Shown: positions 30,607 through 39,456, counted from the first letter of the stretch. The stretch: 52,561 nt of DNA from Halorubrum sp. Hd13 (GCF_002252755.1 NZ_NHOY01000042.1:41327-93887), one strand, 5' to 3'. The notes: generated by a model from the sequence alone, not told the origin. Numbers and translations are program-made.

Positions 30607-32670
30607 TCACCGCTGGAACGCGCCGTCCCGATCGGGAGCGTCCCCCACCGACGGCGTCGTTTCGGCCAACGCACGTTCGAAGTGATCCGCGTCGACGGTG
30701 AGATCCCCGTTTCTCCCGTCGTCGGTGATCGTGTCCTCGATGGCGAGCATCGCGGCCTCGCGGACCAGCGCGGCGAGGTCGCCGCCGCTGTACCCCGCCG
30801 TCCGCTCCGCCAGCGCGTCGAAGTCGACCGTCTCGGCCGTCGGGGTGTCACGGGCGTGGATCCGGAGGATCTCCCGCCGCGCCGGCTCGTCGGGAAGCGG
30901 CGTCTCGACGGTCTTCTCGATCCGGCCGGGGCGCAACAGCGCCTCGTCTATCATGTCCGGCCGGTTCGTCGCCGCGACGACGACGACGTCCGTCAGCGGT
31001 TCCAGCCCGTCCAGTTCGGTCAACAGCTGGGACACCACGCGCTCGCCGGCGCCGGTGTCGTCGCTCCGTCGCTTCGGGGAGATCGCGTCGACCTCGTCGA
31101 AGAAGACGACCGCCGGCGCGTTCTCCCGAGCCGTGGCGAACAGGTCCCTGACGGCCTGCTCGCTGGCCCCGACGTATCGGTCCAACAGCTCCGGCCCGTT
31201 CACCGAGATGAAGTTCGCGTCGCTGAGGCTGGCCGCGGCCCGCGCGAGGAGCGTCTTCCCGGTCCCCGGCGGGCCGTACAACAACACGCCCGACGGCGGC
31301 TCGATACCGGCTCGCTCGAAGCGGTCGGCGTACTCGAGCGGCCAGTAGACCGCCCGCACGATCTCGCGTTTGGCCGCCTCGAGCCCACCGACGTCGTCCC
31401 ACGCGACCGAGGGAAACTCGACCGCGACATCCCGAAGCCCGCTGGGCTCGACCACGTCCATCGCGTGGTCGACGTCGGACTGGCGGACCGCGGTTCGGCC
31501 GTCCCGGCGGATCGCCCGCTCCAGCGCCACGTCGACCAGCACCGTCACGTCGGCGAGGACGAACCCGTTGATCCGGGTCGCCGTCTCCGCGAAGTCGACG
31601 TCCATCGCGAGCGGCACGTCCCGCGCGACGCTCTCTAAGGCCTCCCGTCGGTCCGCGACGCTCAGCGGCGCGACCTCGACCTCGCGGTCGAACCGCCCGC
31701 CGCGTCGCAGCGCCTCCGGGACGCGCTCGGCGTCCGTGGTCACCCCGATCGCGACCGTCCCGTCCGCGGCCCGCAGTTCGTCGAGCGTCTCGCGGAGGCG
31801 ATCGCCGAGCGTCGCGGCGGCGCCGTCGTCGCCGAGGACCTCGAGGTCGTCTAAGAGCACCACCGCTCGGTCGGCGTCGCTCGCGGCCTCGACGACGCGG
31901 TCGAGGCGACGCTCGCGGTCGCCCGCGCCCTCGCCGCGGAGCCGCGCGGCAGAGGCCCTGACGAGGGTCGCGTCGACCGCGGCCGCGACCGCCTCGACGA
32001 GCGTCGTCTTCCCGGCGCCCCGCGGCCCGCGGAGGAGGAGCCCGAGCGTCGTCGGCCGGCCGGCCGCCGCGAACGACTCCCGCCCGTCGAGTCGGGTCGC
32101 GGCGGCCTCGCGGAGCTCCCGGAACGTCTCGGCGGGCACGACGCTGTCGGTCGCGGACACCGAGGGCTCGCTGACGACCGCCGCCGTCCCCTCGCCCGTC
32201 TCGACCTCGATCTCGGTCTCCTCGCTCGCGATCCCGGGCGAGGACGGCGCCACGTCTTCGACGACGAACGTCAGGTTCAGCGCGCCGCCCAGCAGCGTCG
32301 CCTCCACCTCGTCGCCGACCGAGACGGCCGTCCCGTCGAGGCGCCGCCGGAGGGCGGCCCCCGCGCGGGTGAGGTCCATCCGCTCGTCGAGGCGGAGAGT
32401 GACCGCGGACGCCGCGACGGCGTCGACCGGCTCGACCGTCACCGTGTCGCCGACCTCGGCGCCCGCGTTCCGGCGGATCGACCCGGGGAGACAGGCCCCG
32501 CCGGGGTCGCCGTCGACGCGCGCCGCGACGGCGACCGTCGTCCGACCGCCCCGAACGCTCACGGGGTCGCCGGGCTCGACGCCCAGCTCAGTCAACACGG
32601 TGGCAGAGAAGCCGGCGCGGCGGTCCCCGACAGACTCGGGGGCGTCCGCGACCGGCAGTCGAACGCTCAT
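30607..32670 (-). CDS. Cdc48/VAT-like AAA+ ATPase with two AAA domains
   Basis: The product has 687 residues. An N-terminal double-psi-barrel-like part (1-140) is followed by D1 (about 180-400) and D2 (about 420-687). D1 has Walker A GPRGAGKT (215-222), but its Walker B ends LLDDLE, with Asp where the catalytic Glu is expected. D2 is canonical: Walker A GPPGTGKT (466-473), Walker B FFDE (523-526) and ATNRPD...RPGR. D1 may bind rather than hydrolyse ATP. The family unfolds proteins for the proteasome. ATG 32670 is chosen by N-terminal similarity; ATG 32679 is three codons earlier. Confidence 0.9.
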   Translation of the reverse strand: MSVRLPVADAPESVGDRRAGFSATVLTELGVEPGDPVSVRGGRTTVAVAARVDGDPGGACLPGSIRRNAGAEVGDTVTVEPVDAVAASAVTLRLDERMDLTRAGAALRRRLDGTAVSVGDEVEATLLGGALNLTFVVEDVAPSSPGIASEETEIEVETGEGTAAVVSEPSVSATDSVVPAETFRELREAAATRLDGRESFAAAGRPTTLGLLLRGPRGAGKTTLVEAVAAAVDATLVRASAARLRGEGAGDRERRLDRVVEAASDADRAVVLLDDLEVLGDDGAAATLGDRLRETLDELRAADGTVAIGVTTDAERVPEALRRGGRFDREVEVAPLSVADRREALESVARDVPLAMDVDFAETATRINGFVLADVTVLVDVALERAIRRDGRTAVRQSDVDHAMDVVEPSGLRDVAVEFPSVAWDDVGGLEAAKREIVRAVYWPLEYADRFERAGIEPPSGVLLYGPPGTGKTLLARAAASLSDANFISVNGPELLDRYVGASEQAVRDLFATARENAPAVVFFDEVDAISPKRRSDDTGAGERVVSQLLTELDGLEPLTDVVVVAATNRPDMIDEALLRPGRIEKTVETPLPDEPARREILRIHARDTPTAETVDFDALAERTAGYSGGDLAALVREAAMLAIEDTITDDGRNGDLTVDADHFERALAETTPSVGDAPDRDGAFQR

Positions 32671-32748
32671 GTGCGGCATGGTCGTCGAGGGGTCCGCTCG
32701 TCGTCGGCGCTCGTCGACTCCATGTTTCGAGGTAAACGCGGGTCGCAC

Positions 32749-32787
32749 ATAGAAGCCACGACGGTTCAGGATAGAAGCCACGACGGT
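32749..32787. repeat. 17-bp direct repeat upstream of the AAA gene
   Basis: ATAGAAGCCACGACGGT occurs at 32749-32765 and 32771-32787 (22-bp period). Farther on, 32820-32875 has short GGTCCGGGTT and GCTCGGTTCGC direct repeats. They may be slippage products or promoter elements of the AAA gene. Confidence 0.5.
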
Positions 32788-32879
32788 CCGGACCCCGTCC
32801 CGGCTCGAATTATGCCCGCTCGGTCCGGGTTCGGTCCGGGTTCGATTCGCGCTCGGTTCGCGCTCGGTTCGCGTCGCCG

Positions 32880-33296
32880 CTACGCGGCCTCCTCGACGAC
32901 CTCGCCGACAGCGAAGTTGGACTTGACCTCCGTGATCTCGATCTTCACGCGCTCGCCGACCTCCGTGTCGGGAACGATGATCACGTAGCCGCGCTCGACC
33001 CGGGCGATGCCGTCGCCCTGCTTGCCGAGGTCCTCGATCTCGACGTACCGCATCTCGCCCGGTTCGACCGGGGGTTGAGGCCCGTCGTCGGCACGGGACG
33101 CGGAGACGTCGGCGCCGCCGTCGGTCTCGTCGCCCGTCTCGGCCTCCGAGCGGGAAATAAGCGCGACCCGATACGTCTCGCCCGGTTCCAGCGACCCGGT
33201 CTCGATCTCGCGGCGCGGGACGTCGACGACGTACTGGCCGTCCGCCTCGCGCACGTCGGCGCTGAACAGACAGAGGAGCTTCTCTGAGATCTCCAT
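32880..33296 (-). CDS. TRAM domain protein
   Basis: The product has 138 residues. The N-terminal half (MEISEKLLCLFSADV) carries a small conserved haloarchaeal segment; the C-terminal 60 residues (RYVEIEDLGKQGDGIARVERGYVIIVPDTEVGERVKIEITEV) are a TRAM (OB-fold) RNA-binding domain. Single TRAM proteins bind RNA and can act like cold-shock proteins. ATG 33296 is preferred over the start 30 codons upstream because the family starts MEISE. An acidic insert (62-80) is haloarchaeal. Confidence 0.88.
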   Translation of the reverse strand: MEISEKLLCLFSADVREADGQYVVDVPRREIETGSLEPGETYRVALISRSEAETGDETDGGADVSASRADDGPQPPVEPGEMRYVEIEDLGKQGDGIARVERGYVIIVPDTEVGERVKIEITEVKSNFAVGEVVEEAA

Positions 33297-33395
33297 AGTA
33301 GACTCCACCCGTACGTGGCGACGGACCAGTATAGTTGTACCGCCGATCCGGTAGACGCGGCGCCGACGCTCGCGGAGCGTCCCCATGGACTGGGA

Positions 33396-34046
33396 TCAGC
33401 CGTCGAGGAGCGCCTCGACCAGCGCCGCCTCCGCCTTCCGGAGGTGCGCCCCCGCCGTCGACGAGGAGCAGCCGACCGCCTCGGCGACGTCGGCCACCGA
33501 TCCCGTTCGCGGCACGTCGTAGTACCCGACGCGGCGCGCGGCGCGGAGGGCCTCCCGCTGGCGCTCCGTGAGTTCGACGCCGGCCAGCCGCCGACCGCCG
33601 CCGTACGATCCGATCCGGTCGATATCGACGTCGATCGGGTCCGGAACGGTCGCGAGCACGTCCCGGAGCTGATCGGGCGGGCCGATCACCCCGAACGACA
33701 TGCGTCCCTCCGAGCGGTACACCACGGGCGGCACGGAGACGAAATCGGTGTCGGCGAACGCCCCGAGGAACGCCTCCAGCGGCCCGCCGAGTCGCTCGTA
33801 CGCCTTGAGATAGAACGCGTCGTCGCCCGGGGCCGTCTCGAACCGGTCGATGGCGTCGATCGACCGCAGCCGGTCAAGGTACGGCTCGCGGGGAGCGACG
33901 ACGCGGAACAGCGTGACGAAGGTCTCGTCCGGGAGCCGCCGCCACGTGAGCATCTCGGTCCGCCAGCCGTCGCCCTCGTCGAGGAACCCGTGCATCGGAT
34001 GCCGGACCGACGGCGGGAACGTGATATCCACGTGCACGTATCGCAT
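33396..34046 (-). CDS. HTH-10 (Bat-type) helix-turn-helix regulator
   Basis: The product has 216 residues from ATG 34046. The N-terminal half resembles the sensory/N domain found in bacterio-opsin activator relatives. The C-terminal 65 residues (LTERQREALRAARRVGYYDVPRTGSVADVAEAVGCSSSTAGAHLRKAE) are the HTH-10 domain, whose relatives include Bat. No PAS or GAF domains are present, so it is a short family member. Lying 3.7 kb from bop, it is a candidate regulator of bop or of the adjacent P450, by context only. It is divergent from P450 across a 93-bp promoter gap containing AGTTAAAAATA (34077-34087). Confidence 0.86.
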   Translation of the reverse strand: MRYVHVDITFPPSVRHPMHGFLDEGDGWRTEMLTWRRLPDETFVTLFRVVAPREPYLDRLRSIDAIDRFETAPGDDAFYLKAYERLGGPLEAFLGAFADTDFVSVPPVVYRSEGRMSFGVIGPPDQLRDVLATVPDPIDVDIDRIGSYGGGRRLAGVELTERQREALRAARRVGYYDVPRTGSVADVAEAVGCSSSTAGAHLRKAEAALVEALLDG

Positions 34047-34139
34047 GGGAATCGTCCCGACGACCGACCGCCTATCAGTTAAAAATACCCGGACGCGTCC
34101 GTGCGAACTCTCAGCGGTTCGCGGCGCCGATCGATCCGT

Positions 34140-35714
34140 ATGAGCGAGACGACCGACGGAGACGGAGTCACTGCTCCGCGCGACGCGCCGCGACCGCCGG
34201 ACCCCGGCGGGATTCCGCTGTTCGGAAACGTCCACGAACTCGCGAGCGACGCGCTCGGGTTCTACGAACGGCGGTCGTCCGAGCACGGCGGGATCGTCCG
34301 CTACGACGTGTTCGGCACGGAGAGTTACCTCGTGACCGACCCCGACGCGATCGCGGCGATCCTCGTCGAGGAGCACGACCGGTTCGAGAAGGGCGAGATG
34401 CCCCGCGAGCGGCTCGGCGGGCTCCTCGGCGACGGGCTGTTCCTCGCCGAGGGAGACGCGTGGCGCGAGCAGCGAACGGCGATGCGGTCGGCGTTCTTCC
34501 GCGAGCGGGTGGCCGCGTACGGCGACGCGATGGTCGAGCACGCCCGCCGAACGGCGGCCTCGTGGGACGACGGCGACGTCGTCGACGTCCACGCCGCCGC
34601 GACCGACTACGCGTTCGCCGTCCTCGCCGAGAGCCTGCTCGGAAGCGACGTCGAGCGCGAGCGCGACACCGTCCGGGCGGCCGCCGAGAGCGTCACGGAG
34701 CGGTTCGACACGGGCCGGATCGCCTCCTTCCTCCCGGAGTGGATCCCGACCCCGACGAACCGGCGGTACCGGCGGCGAATCCGTGCGCTCCGGGCGACGA
34801 TCCGCGACCTCGTCGCCGAACGCCGCGCCGCCGGCCCGCCCGCGAACCCGGGCGCCGCGGACGACCTCCTCGGCACGCTGGTCGCGGCCGCCGAGCTCGG
34901 GGCCATCGACGACGACCAGCTCGTCGACAACGCGGTGACGTTCCTGTTCGCGGGCCACGAGACGAGCGCGCTCGGCCTGACGTACACGCTCTACTGCCTC
35001 GCCCGCCGGCCCGAGTTCCAAGCCCGGGTCCGCGCGGAGGTCTCGGCGCTCGACGCCGACCCGACGCCCGCGGACGTCCGGGAGTGTCCGGCGCTGACGG
35101 CGGCGGTGGACGAGGCGCTCCGGCTGTACCCGCCCGTCCACTCCTTCTTCCGCGAGCCGACCGAGCCGGTGACCCTCGGCGGCTACCGCGTTCCGGCCGG
35201 CGTCGTGCTGACGCTCTCGCCGTGGGCGGTTCACCGCGACGAGCGGTGGTGGGACGACCCAGAGACGTACCGGCCCGAGCGGTGGCTCCGGCAGACCGAC
35301 GGCGACGAGGCCACCGGTGACGAGGCCGCCGGCGGCGGGAGTGACGGCGACGAGGGCGACGCCTCAGGGACCGCTCGCGGTGACGACGGCGCCGGCCCGG
35401 CGGTCGGCGACCGCCCCGAATACGCGTACTTCCCGTTCGGCGGCGGCCCGCGCCACTGTATCGGGATGCGGTTCGCGAGACAGGAGCTCCGACTCGCGAC
35501 CGCGACGCTGCTCCGCCGGCTGCGGCTCGAACCCGTGACGACGGAGCTGTCGCTGCGGGCGAGCGCAAACACGCGGCCGACGCATCCGGTCCGACTGCGC
35601 GTCAGCGCGCTCGACGGACCGGGCGCATCGGCCGGGCGCGGCGACGGACAGCGGGATGTCCGTCGCGGGACTCGGACCGGACCCCGCCGGTCGCGGCTAC
35701 CGACTGACCCTTGA
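34140..35714 (+). CDS. Cytochrome P450
   Basis: The product has 524 residues. The I-helix oxygen motif AGHET is at 271-275, the K-helix Glu325-x-x-Arg328, and the heme ligand Cys440 lies in FPFGGGPRHCIG. A roughly 40-residue Gly/Asp/Ser insert (about 386-425) precedes the heme loop, and the Arg/Asp-rich tail after 495 is also extra. No N-terminal membrane anchor is seen, so a soluble enzyme is likely. P450s oxidise hydrophobic substrates; the substrate is unknown. Carotenoid or retinal-related oxidation would fit the bop neighbourhood only loosely. Electron donors are not encoded nearby. Confidence 0.93.
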   Translation: MSETTDGDGVTAPRDAPRPPDPGGIPLFGNVHELASDALGFYERRSSEHGGIVRYDVFGTESYLVTDPDAIAAILVEEHDRFEKGEMPRERLGGLLGDGLFLAEGDAWREQRTAMRSAFFRERVAAYGDAMVEHARRTAASWDDGDVVDVHAAATDYAFAVLAESLLGSDVERERDTVRAAAESVTERFDTGRIASFLPEWIPTPTNRRYRRRIRALRATIRDLVAERRAAGPPANPGAADDLLGTLVAAAELGAIDDDQLVDNAVTFLFAGHETSALGLTYTLYCLARRPEFQARVRAEVSALDADPTPADVRECPALTAAVDEALRLYPPVHSFFREPTEPVTLGGYRVPAGVVLTLSPWAVHRDERWWDDPETYRPERWLRQTDGDEATGDEAAGGGSDGDEGDASGTARGDDGAGPAVGDRPEYAYFPFGGGPRHCIGMRFARQELRLATATLLRRLRLEPVTTELSLRASANTRPTHPVRLRVSALDGPGASAGRGDGQRDVRRGTRTGPRRSRLPTDP

Positions 35715-35762
35715 CACCACTCACCAGACAGATATATGTCACTGAAAAATAATTCATCCGCC

Positions 35763-36857
35763 ATGGACCCGTCCTCCAACGCGTTTCGTCGTCGTATCGC
35801 CGTCGCTCTCGCCGTCGTCGCGCTCCTCTTCCCGCTCGCGACGGGGCTCGCGACGGCCCAGTCGGTGCAGGGAGCCTCCGGAACGATCGTCGTCGACGAG
35901 GGGGAGACGGTCGACGGGATCGACGGCGTCGCCGGGACGATCGTGGTCCGCGGCACCGTCGACGGCGACCTCTCGGGAGCGGCCGGTTCGATCCGCGTCG
36001 CGGAGACCGGCCGCGTCGACGGGAACGTCCAGGCCGCCGCCGGGACGATCGTGGTCGACGGGACTGTCGGCGGGAACGTCGAGACTGGCGCCGGCTCGTT
36101 CGAGCTGACCGACACCGGTCGGATCGGCGGATCGCTCGACGTCGGTGCGGGCTCGATAACGGTCGACGGCGCGGTCGACGGCGACGTTCGCGCGGCCGCC
36201 GACTCGGTCGTGCTCGGCCCGAACGCGGACGTCGGCGGCGAGTTCCGGTACGACGCCGAGACGTTCACCGAGAGCCCGGACGCGACGGTCGCCGGCGGCG
36301 TCGTCGAGGACACGAGTCTCCGCGGCGACACCGGGGTCGCGTTCGGCTCCGACCTCGCGCCGTCGTGGGTCGGGTCCGCCTACGGCGTCGCCGTCAACCT
36401 CGCGCTGGGCGCCGTGCTCCTGCTCGCGTTCCCCCGCTTCTCGCGTGGCGTCGCCGACCGCGTCGGCGGCGACTCGCTCCGCAGCGGCGGCGTCGGCCTG
36501 GTCGCGCTGATCGGGACGCCGATCCTCCTCGTCCTCGTGGCGGTCACGGTCGTCGGGATCCCGCTGGCGCTCGTCGGGATCGCGGCGTACGTCGTCGCGA
36601 TCTGGATCGGCTCCGTGTACGGTCGGTACGCCCTCGGGTCGTGGGTCCTCAACCGACTCGGCCGACCGAACCGGTGGGTCGCCCTCCTCCTCGGCGTCCT
36701 CGGGATCGCCGCGATCGGCCTCGTTCCGTGGGTCGGCGGCCTCGTCGACCTCCTCGTGCTGCTGCTCGGACTCGGCGCGCTCGCGCTCGGACTGCGCGAC
36801 CGGTACCGCGGCGCCCGCGGAGTCGCATCGGACCGCGGTTCCGTCGGTGCGGACTGA
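35763..36857 (+). CDS. Secreted/membrane bactofilin-like polymer-forming protein
   Basis: The product has 364 residues from ATG 35763. A signal peptide (about 8-34) ending near LATAQ precedes beta-solenoid-like repeats (about 37-170) with short GTIVV/GSI-VDG-xVDGDV units, resembling polymer-forming bactofilins. Four or five membrane helices follow (about 200-350). An upstream in-frame ATG 35736 is AT-rich in codon use, and a GATATAT TATA-like element (35729-35735) lies 27 nt before 35763, so the shorter start is favoured. The role may be cell envelope organisation, by family inference. The 3' end lies in the first unit of a 25-bp tandem repeat. Confidence 0.78.
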   Translation: MDPSSNAFRRRIAVALAVVALLFPLATGLATAQSVQGASGTIVVDEGETVDGIDGVAGTIVVRGTVDGDLSGAAGSIRVAETGRVDGNVQAAAGTIVVDGTVGGNVETGAGSFELTDTGRIGGSLDVGAGSITVDGAVDGDVRAAADSVVLGPNADVGGEFRYDAETFTESPDATVAGGVVEDTSLRGDTGVAFGSDLAPSWVGSAYGVAVNLALGAVLLLAFPRFSRGVADRVGGDSLRSGGVGLVALIGTPILLVLVAVTVVGIPLALVGIAAYVVAIWIGSVYGRYALGSWVLNRLGRPNRWVALLLGVLGIAAIGLVPWVGGLVDLLVLLLGLGALALGLRDRYRGARGVASDRGSVGAD

Positions 36858-36913
36858 CCGCGGTCCCGTCGGCGCGGACTGACCGCGGTCCCGTCGGCGC
36901 GGACTGACCGCGG
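36831..36913 (+). repeat. Tandem 25-bp repeat, 3 copies plus partial
   Basis: Units at 36831-36855, 36856-36880 and 36881-36905, then 8 bp of a fourth. The core is GACCGCGGTCCCGTCGGCGC plus GGACT. Unit 1 encodes the last residues (DRGSVGAD) and the stop overlaps unit 2. Units 2 and 3 are identical; unit 1 differs at two positions. Confidence 0.85.
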
Positions 36914-37041
36914 CGCTCGGGATCGAGGTCCCGGCTCGACGCTACGGCGTCGCGAACCGCGACCCTGCCCCGTCGCGCTCGCTTCCGGCAACCGCCGTCG
37001 CGGCACCAAGACCTTTCTCGCACCCTTCCGAACCGGACTGC

Positions 37042-37947
37042 ATGCCCGACATCGAGTTCCGACGCGGCGCCGTCTCGCCCCCGATCGTGACCCCGTTCGA
37101 CGCCGACGGCGACGTCGACGCCGACGCGCTCGCGGGCCACGTCGAGGCCCTCGTCGACGCCGGGCTCGACGGGATGGTCCCCTGCGGGACCACCGGCGAG
37201 TTCGCCAGCCTCACCGACGCGGAGCGCCGGACGGTCGTCGAGACGACGGTCGAGGCGGCCGACGGTCGGGTCCCCGTGATCGCGGGCGCGGCGGACACGA
37301 CCGTCTCGGGCGCCCTCGACCGGCTCCGGGCGGCCGACGCGGCCGGCGCGGACGCGGGGCTGGTCACGCTCCCGTACTACCACAACTCGACGGCGCCGGC
37401 GGGACAGCGGGCGTTCCTCGACGCGGTCGCCGACGAGACGCCCCTGCCGCTGTTCCTCTACGACATCCCGTCGACGGTCGGCGAGCCGATCGACCCCGAC
37501 GTCCTCGCCGCCGTGGCCGAGCGCGAGTCGGTCGTCGGGCTGAAGGACACGAGCGGGGATATCTCGGCGATCGACGTCGCCGTCGCCCGAACCCCCGAGG
37601 AGTTCACCGTGTTTCAGGGCGTCGACGCCCTGCTGTACCCGAGCGCGTCGCTCGGCGTCGACGGCGGGATCCACGCCCTCTCGCAGGTGATTCCGGAGGC
37701 CTTCATCGCGCTCGGCGAGGCCCTTCGCGAGGGCGACGACGACCGCGCGCTGACGCTTCACCGCCGGGCGATCGCGCCGCTGTTCGACCGGTGCGGGGAC
37801 CACGGGTTCGCGCCCGTCGCGAAGGTCGCGGCCGCGCACCGCGGGTTCATCCCGGACCCCCGCGTGCGCCCGCCGCTCACGCTCCCGGGCGAACCGGCGC
37901 GCGAGGCGATCGCCGCCGACGTCGACGCGGCGCTCGACGTCGTCTGA
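37042..37947 (+). CDS. DapA/KDG-aldolase family lyase
   Basis: The product has 301 residues with a TIM-barrel of the DHDPS/NAL superfamily. GTTGEF is at 49-54, Tyr140 in FLYDIPSTVG and the Schiff-base Lys168 in GLKDTSG. The arginine that binds the carboxylate of dihydrodipicolinate in true DapA (YN-x-P-x-R) is replaced (YDIPSTVG), so this is more likely a 2-keto-3-deoxy-gluconate-type aldolase or related enzyme. A second family member, with the DapA look, begins at 52183. Promoter details are unclear; the stop lies 28 nt from the convergent YkgJ gene. Confidence 0.82.
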   Translation: MPDIEFRRGAVSPPIVTPFDADGDVDADALAGHVEALVDAGLDGMVPCGTTGEFASLTDAERRTVVETTVEAADGRVPVIAGAADTTVSGALDRLRAADAAGADAGLVTLPYYHNSTAPAGQRAFLDAVADETPLPLFLYDIPSTVGEPIDPDVLAAVAERESVVGLKDTSGDISAIDVAVARTPEEFTVFQGVDALLYPSASLGVDGGIHALSQVIPEAFIALGEALREGDDDRALTLHRRAIAPLFDRCGDHGFAPVAKVAAAHRGFIPDPRVRPPLTLPGEPAREAIAADVDAALDVV

Positions 37948-37975
37948 GGCTCCGCCCGCGACGGCGAGGGCTCGC

Positions 37976-38767
37976 TCAGTCCCCGTCGACCGGCGTCCCG
38001 TCGGCCTCCTTCGGTCCCTCCGAGTCGAAGACGACGACGTCGCCGTCGGCGCGCTCGGCGGCTTCCGGGTCGTAGCCGTCGCGAACGCCGATCGCCTCCG
38101 CTAACTCGCGGACCGCGCGCTCCTTGAGCGACGCGGCGAGCGCCTCGGCGTCCTCGCGGGAGATGTCGCGGCCGAGCCCCTCGCACTCGTGGGCGCGGAC
38201 GACCCCCGCCTCGTCGACCGCCTCGCCCATCGGCTGGCTCGTCCCGTCGAGCGCGACGCTGAACGGGTACGTCCGACAGATGAGCGGTCTGTCGTCGTGG
38301 ACCGCGCAGGCGCCCGTTCCGTCCGTCTCCTCGTAGAAGGTGCAGTCGCCGCAGTCGTCGGTCGCGAGCGCCCACTCGAACGTCTCGCCAGTCGGTTCGC
38401 CCTCGTCGCCCTCGGAGAGGCCGAACGGCATCGGGCGGGCGACGTCGCGCCAGTCGTACGACTCGCCGAACCGCTCCTCGGCCGCGGCCGCGACTTCGCG
38501 GACCTCGTCCGGGAAGACCGTGGCCGTGTGGGGCTCACGGTCGGGGGCCTCGGCGTCGCCGCCGTGACACCCGGCGTCGCTCTCGCCGCTCCCGTCGCTC
38601 TCACCGACCCCCTCCCCGGCCGGCGCGCCGCCCGGTTCGTCGGGGGCGTAGCCGGTACAGCAGCCGCCGCAGCGCGTGCATTCGAAGCCGATCGCCTCGA
38701 TGGCGTCGGCGAGGTCGTCGACGGCGAGCTCGCGGGCCCGCGAGAGCTCGGCTTCGAGCGGCTCCAT
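37976..38767 (-). CDS. YkgJ-family cysteine cluster protein
   Basis: The product has 263 residues from ATG 38767. CTRCGGCC (30-37) and a later DCGDCTFY plus CAVHDDRPLICRTYPF are the zinc or iron-sulfur cluster motifs of the YkgJ (CxxCxxCC) family. An acidic insert (42-78) with one Cys lies between. The family is widespread and its function is unproven; a metal-binding redox role is likely. The frame is open 42 codons upstream but without family support. Confidence 0.85.
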   Translation of the reverse strand: MEPLEAELSRARELAVDDLADAIEAIGFECTRCGGCCTGYAPDEPGGAPAGEGVGESDGSGESDAGCHGGDAEAPDREPHTATVFPDEVREVAAAAEERFGESYDWRDVARPMPFGLSEGDEGEPTGETFEWALATDDCGDCTFYEETDGTGACAVHDDRPLICRTYPFSVALDGTSQPMGEAVDEAGVVRAHECEGLGRDISREDAEALAASLKERAVRELAEAIGVRDGYDPEAAERADGDVVVFDSEGPKEADGTPVDGD

Positions 38768-38854
38768 GCGGACCGCTAGCGGCGCGGTCGGGTTAACGTC
38801 GTCCCTTCTCGCGGTGCGACGAGCGGCGTCCGGACGCGCGGTTCGCCGCCGCCG

Positions 38855-38926
38855 TCCGCTGTCCGCCGCCGCTCGCCGTCCGCTGCCCGCCATCCGCTGT
38901 CCGCCGCCGCCCGCTGTCCGCCGCCG
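38855..38926. repeat. C-rich triplet-like repeat upstream of YkgJ gene
   Basis: CCGCTGTCCGCCGCCG occurs three times (about 38856-38871, 38894-38909 and 38911-38926) within a CCG-rich tract in the 204-bp gap between the YkgJ and DUF5788-like genes. I see no gene in the gap. Confidence 0.6.
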
Positions 38927-38971
38927 CCCGCGCCGAAGGAGCGAAGTGCGACCGCCGCCTACCAGACGGCC

Positions 38972-39418
38972 GTGAAGGAGTACGAACGGAAGGGGCTCCT
39001 CGAACGGGTGAACCGCGAGGCCGCGACGGTGGGCGCGGACATCCCCGAGGAGATCGAGGTCCAGGGGGAGCCGATCGAGCTGCGGTCGTTCGTCTTCGAA
39101 ATCAAGCGGCGCGACTCGGTCCCCTCGGGCGAGCGCGACCGCGTCGAGCGCGCGAAGCGGAACCTCCGCCGGGAGCGGTTGGCGCGGCTCGAACCGATCG
39201 AGGAGAACGAGGTGAGCTACGAGCGCGGCGAGGAGCTCGCGGCGTCGATCATCGGGATCGACCGCGCGCTGGAGGCGTTAGAGGGGCTCGACGCCCCCGA
39301 CCCGGAGACCGAGGAACAGCGCCAGAAGGCCGCAGACCGCAAGCGCTGGATGAGCTTCCTGAAGAAGGCGCTCGGTCGGGACGACGCTGGCGGGGCGAGC
39401 GGTCGGACGCGGTTTTAA
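38972..39418 (+). CDS. DUF5788-like haloarchaeal protein
   Basis: The product has 148 residues, starting at GTG 38972. VKEYERKGLLERVNREAATVGADIPEEIEVQGE is the conserved N-terminus of a haloarchaeal family I recall as DUF5788; charged helices follow, ending with RKRWMSFLKKALG. No enzymatic motif is seen and the function is unknown. It converges with the Rieske gene. Confidence 0.8.
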   Translation: MKEYERKGLLERVNREAATVGADIPEEIEVQGEPIELRSFVFEIKRRDSVPSGERDRVERAKRNLRRERLARLEPIEENEVSYERGEELAASIIGIDRALEALEGLDAPDPETEEQRQKAADRKRWMSFLKKALGRDDAGGASGRTRF

Positions 39419-39456
39419 ATCCGGAGGTGCTCCGATACGGACGTGATCCGCCCGTC

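Noticed and set aside
36856-36913. CRISPR-like reading of the 25-bp repeats
   Set aside because: The units are tandem without spacers, and the first is coding.
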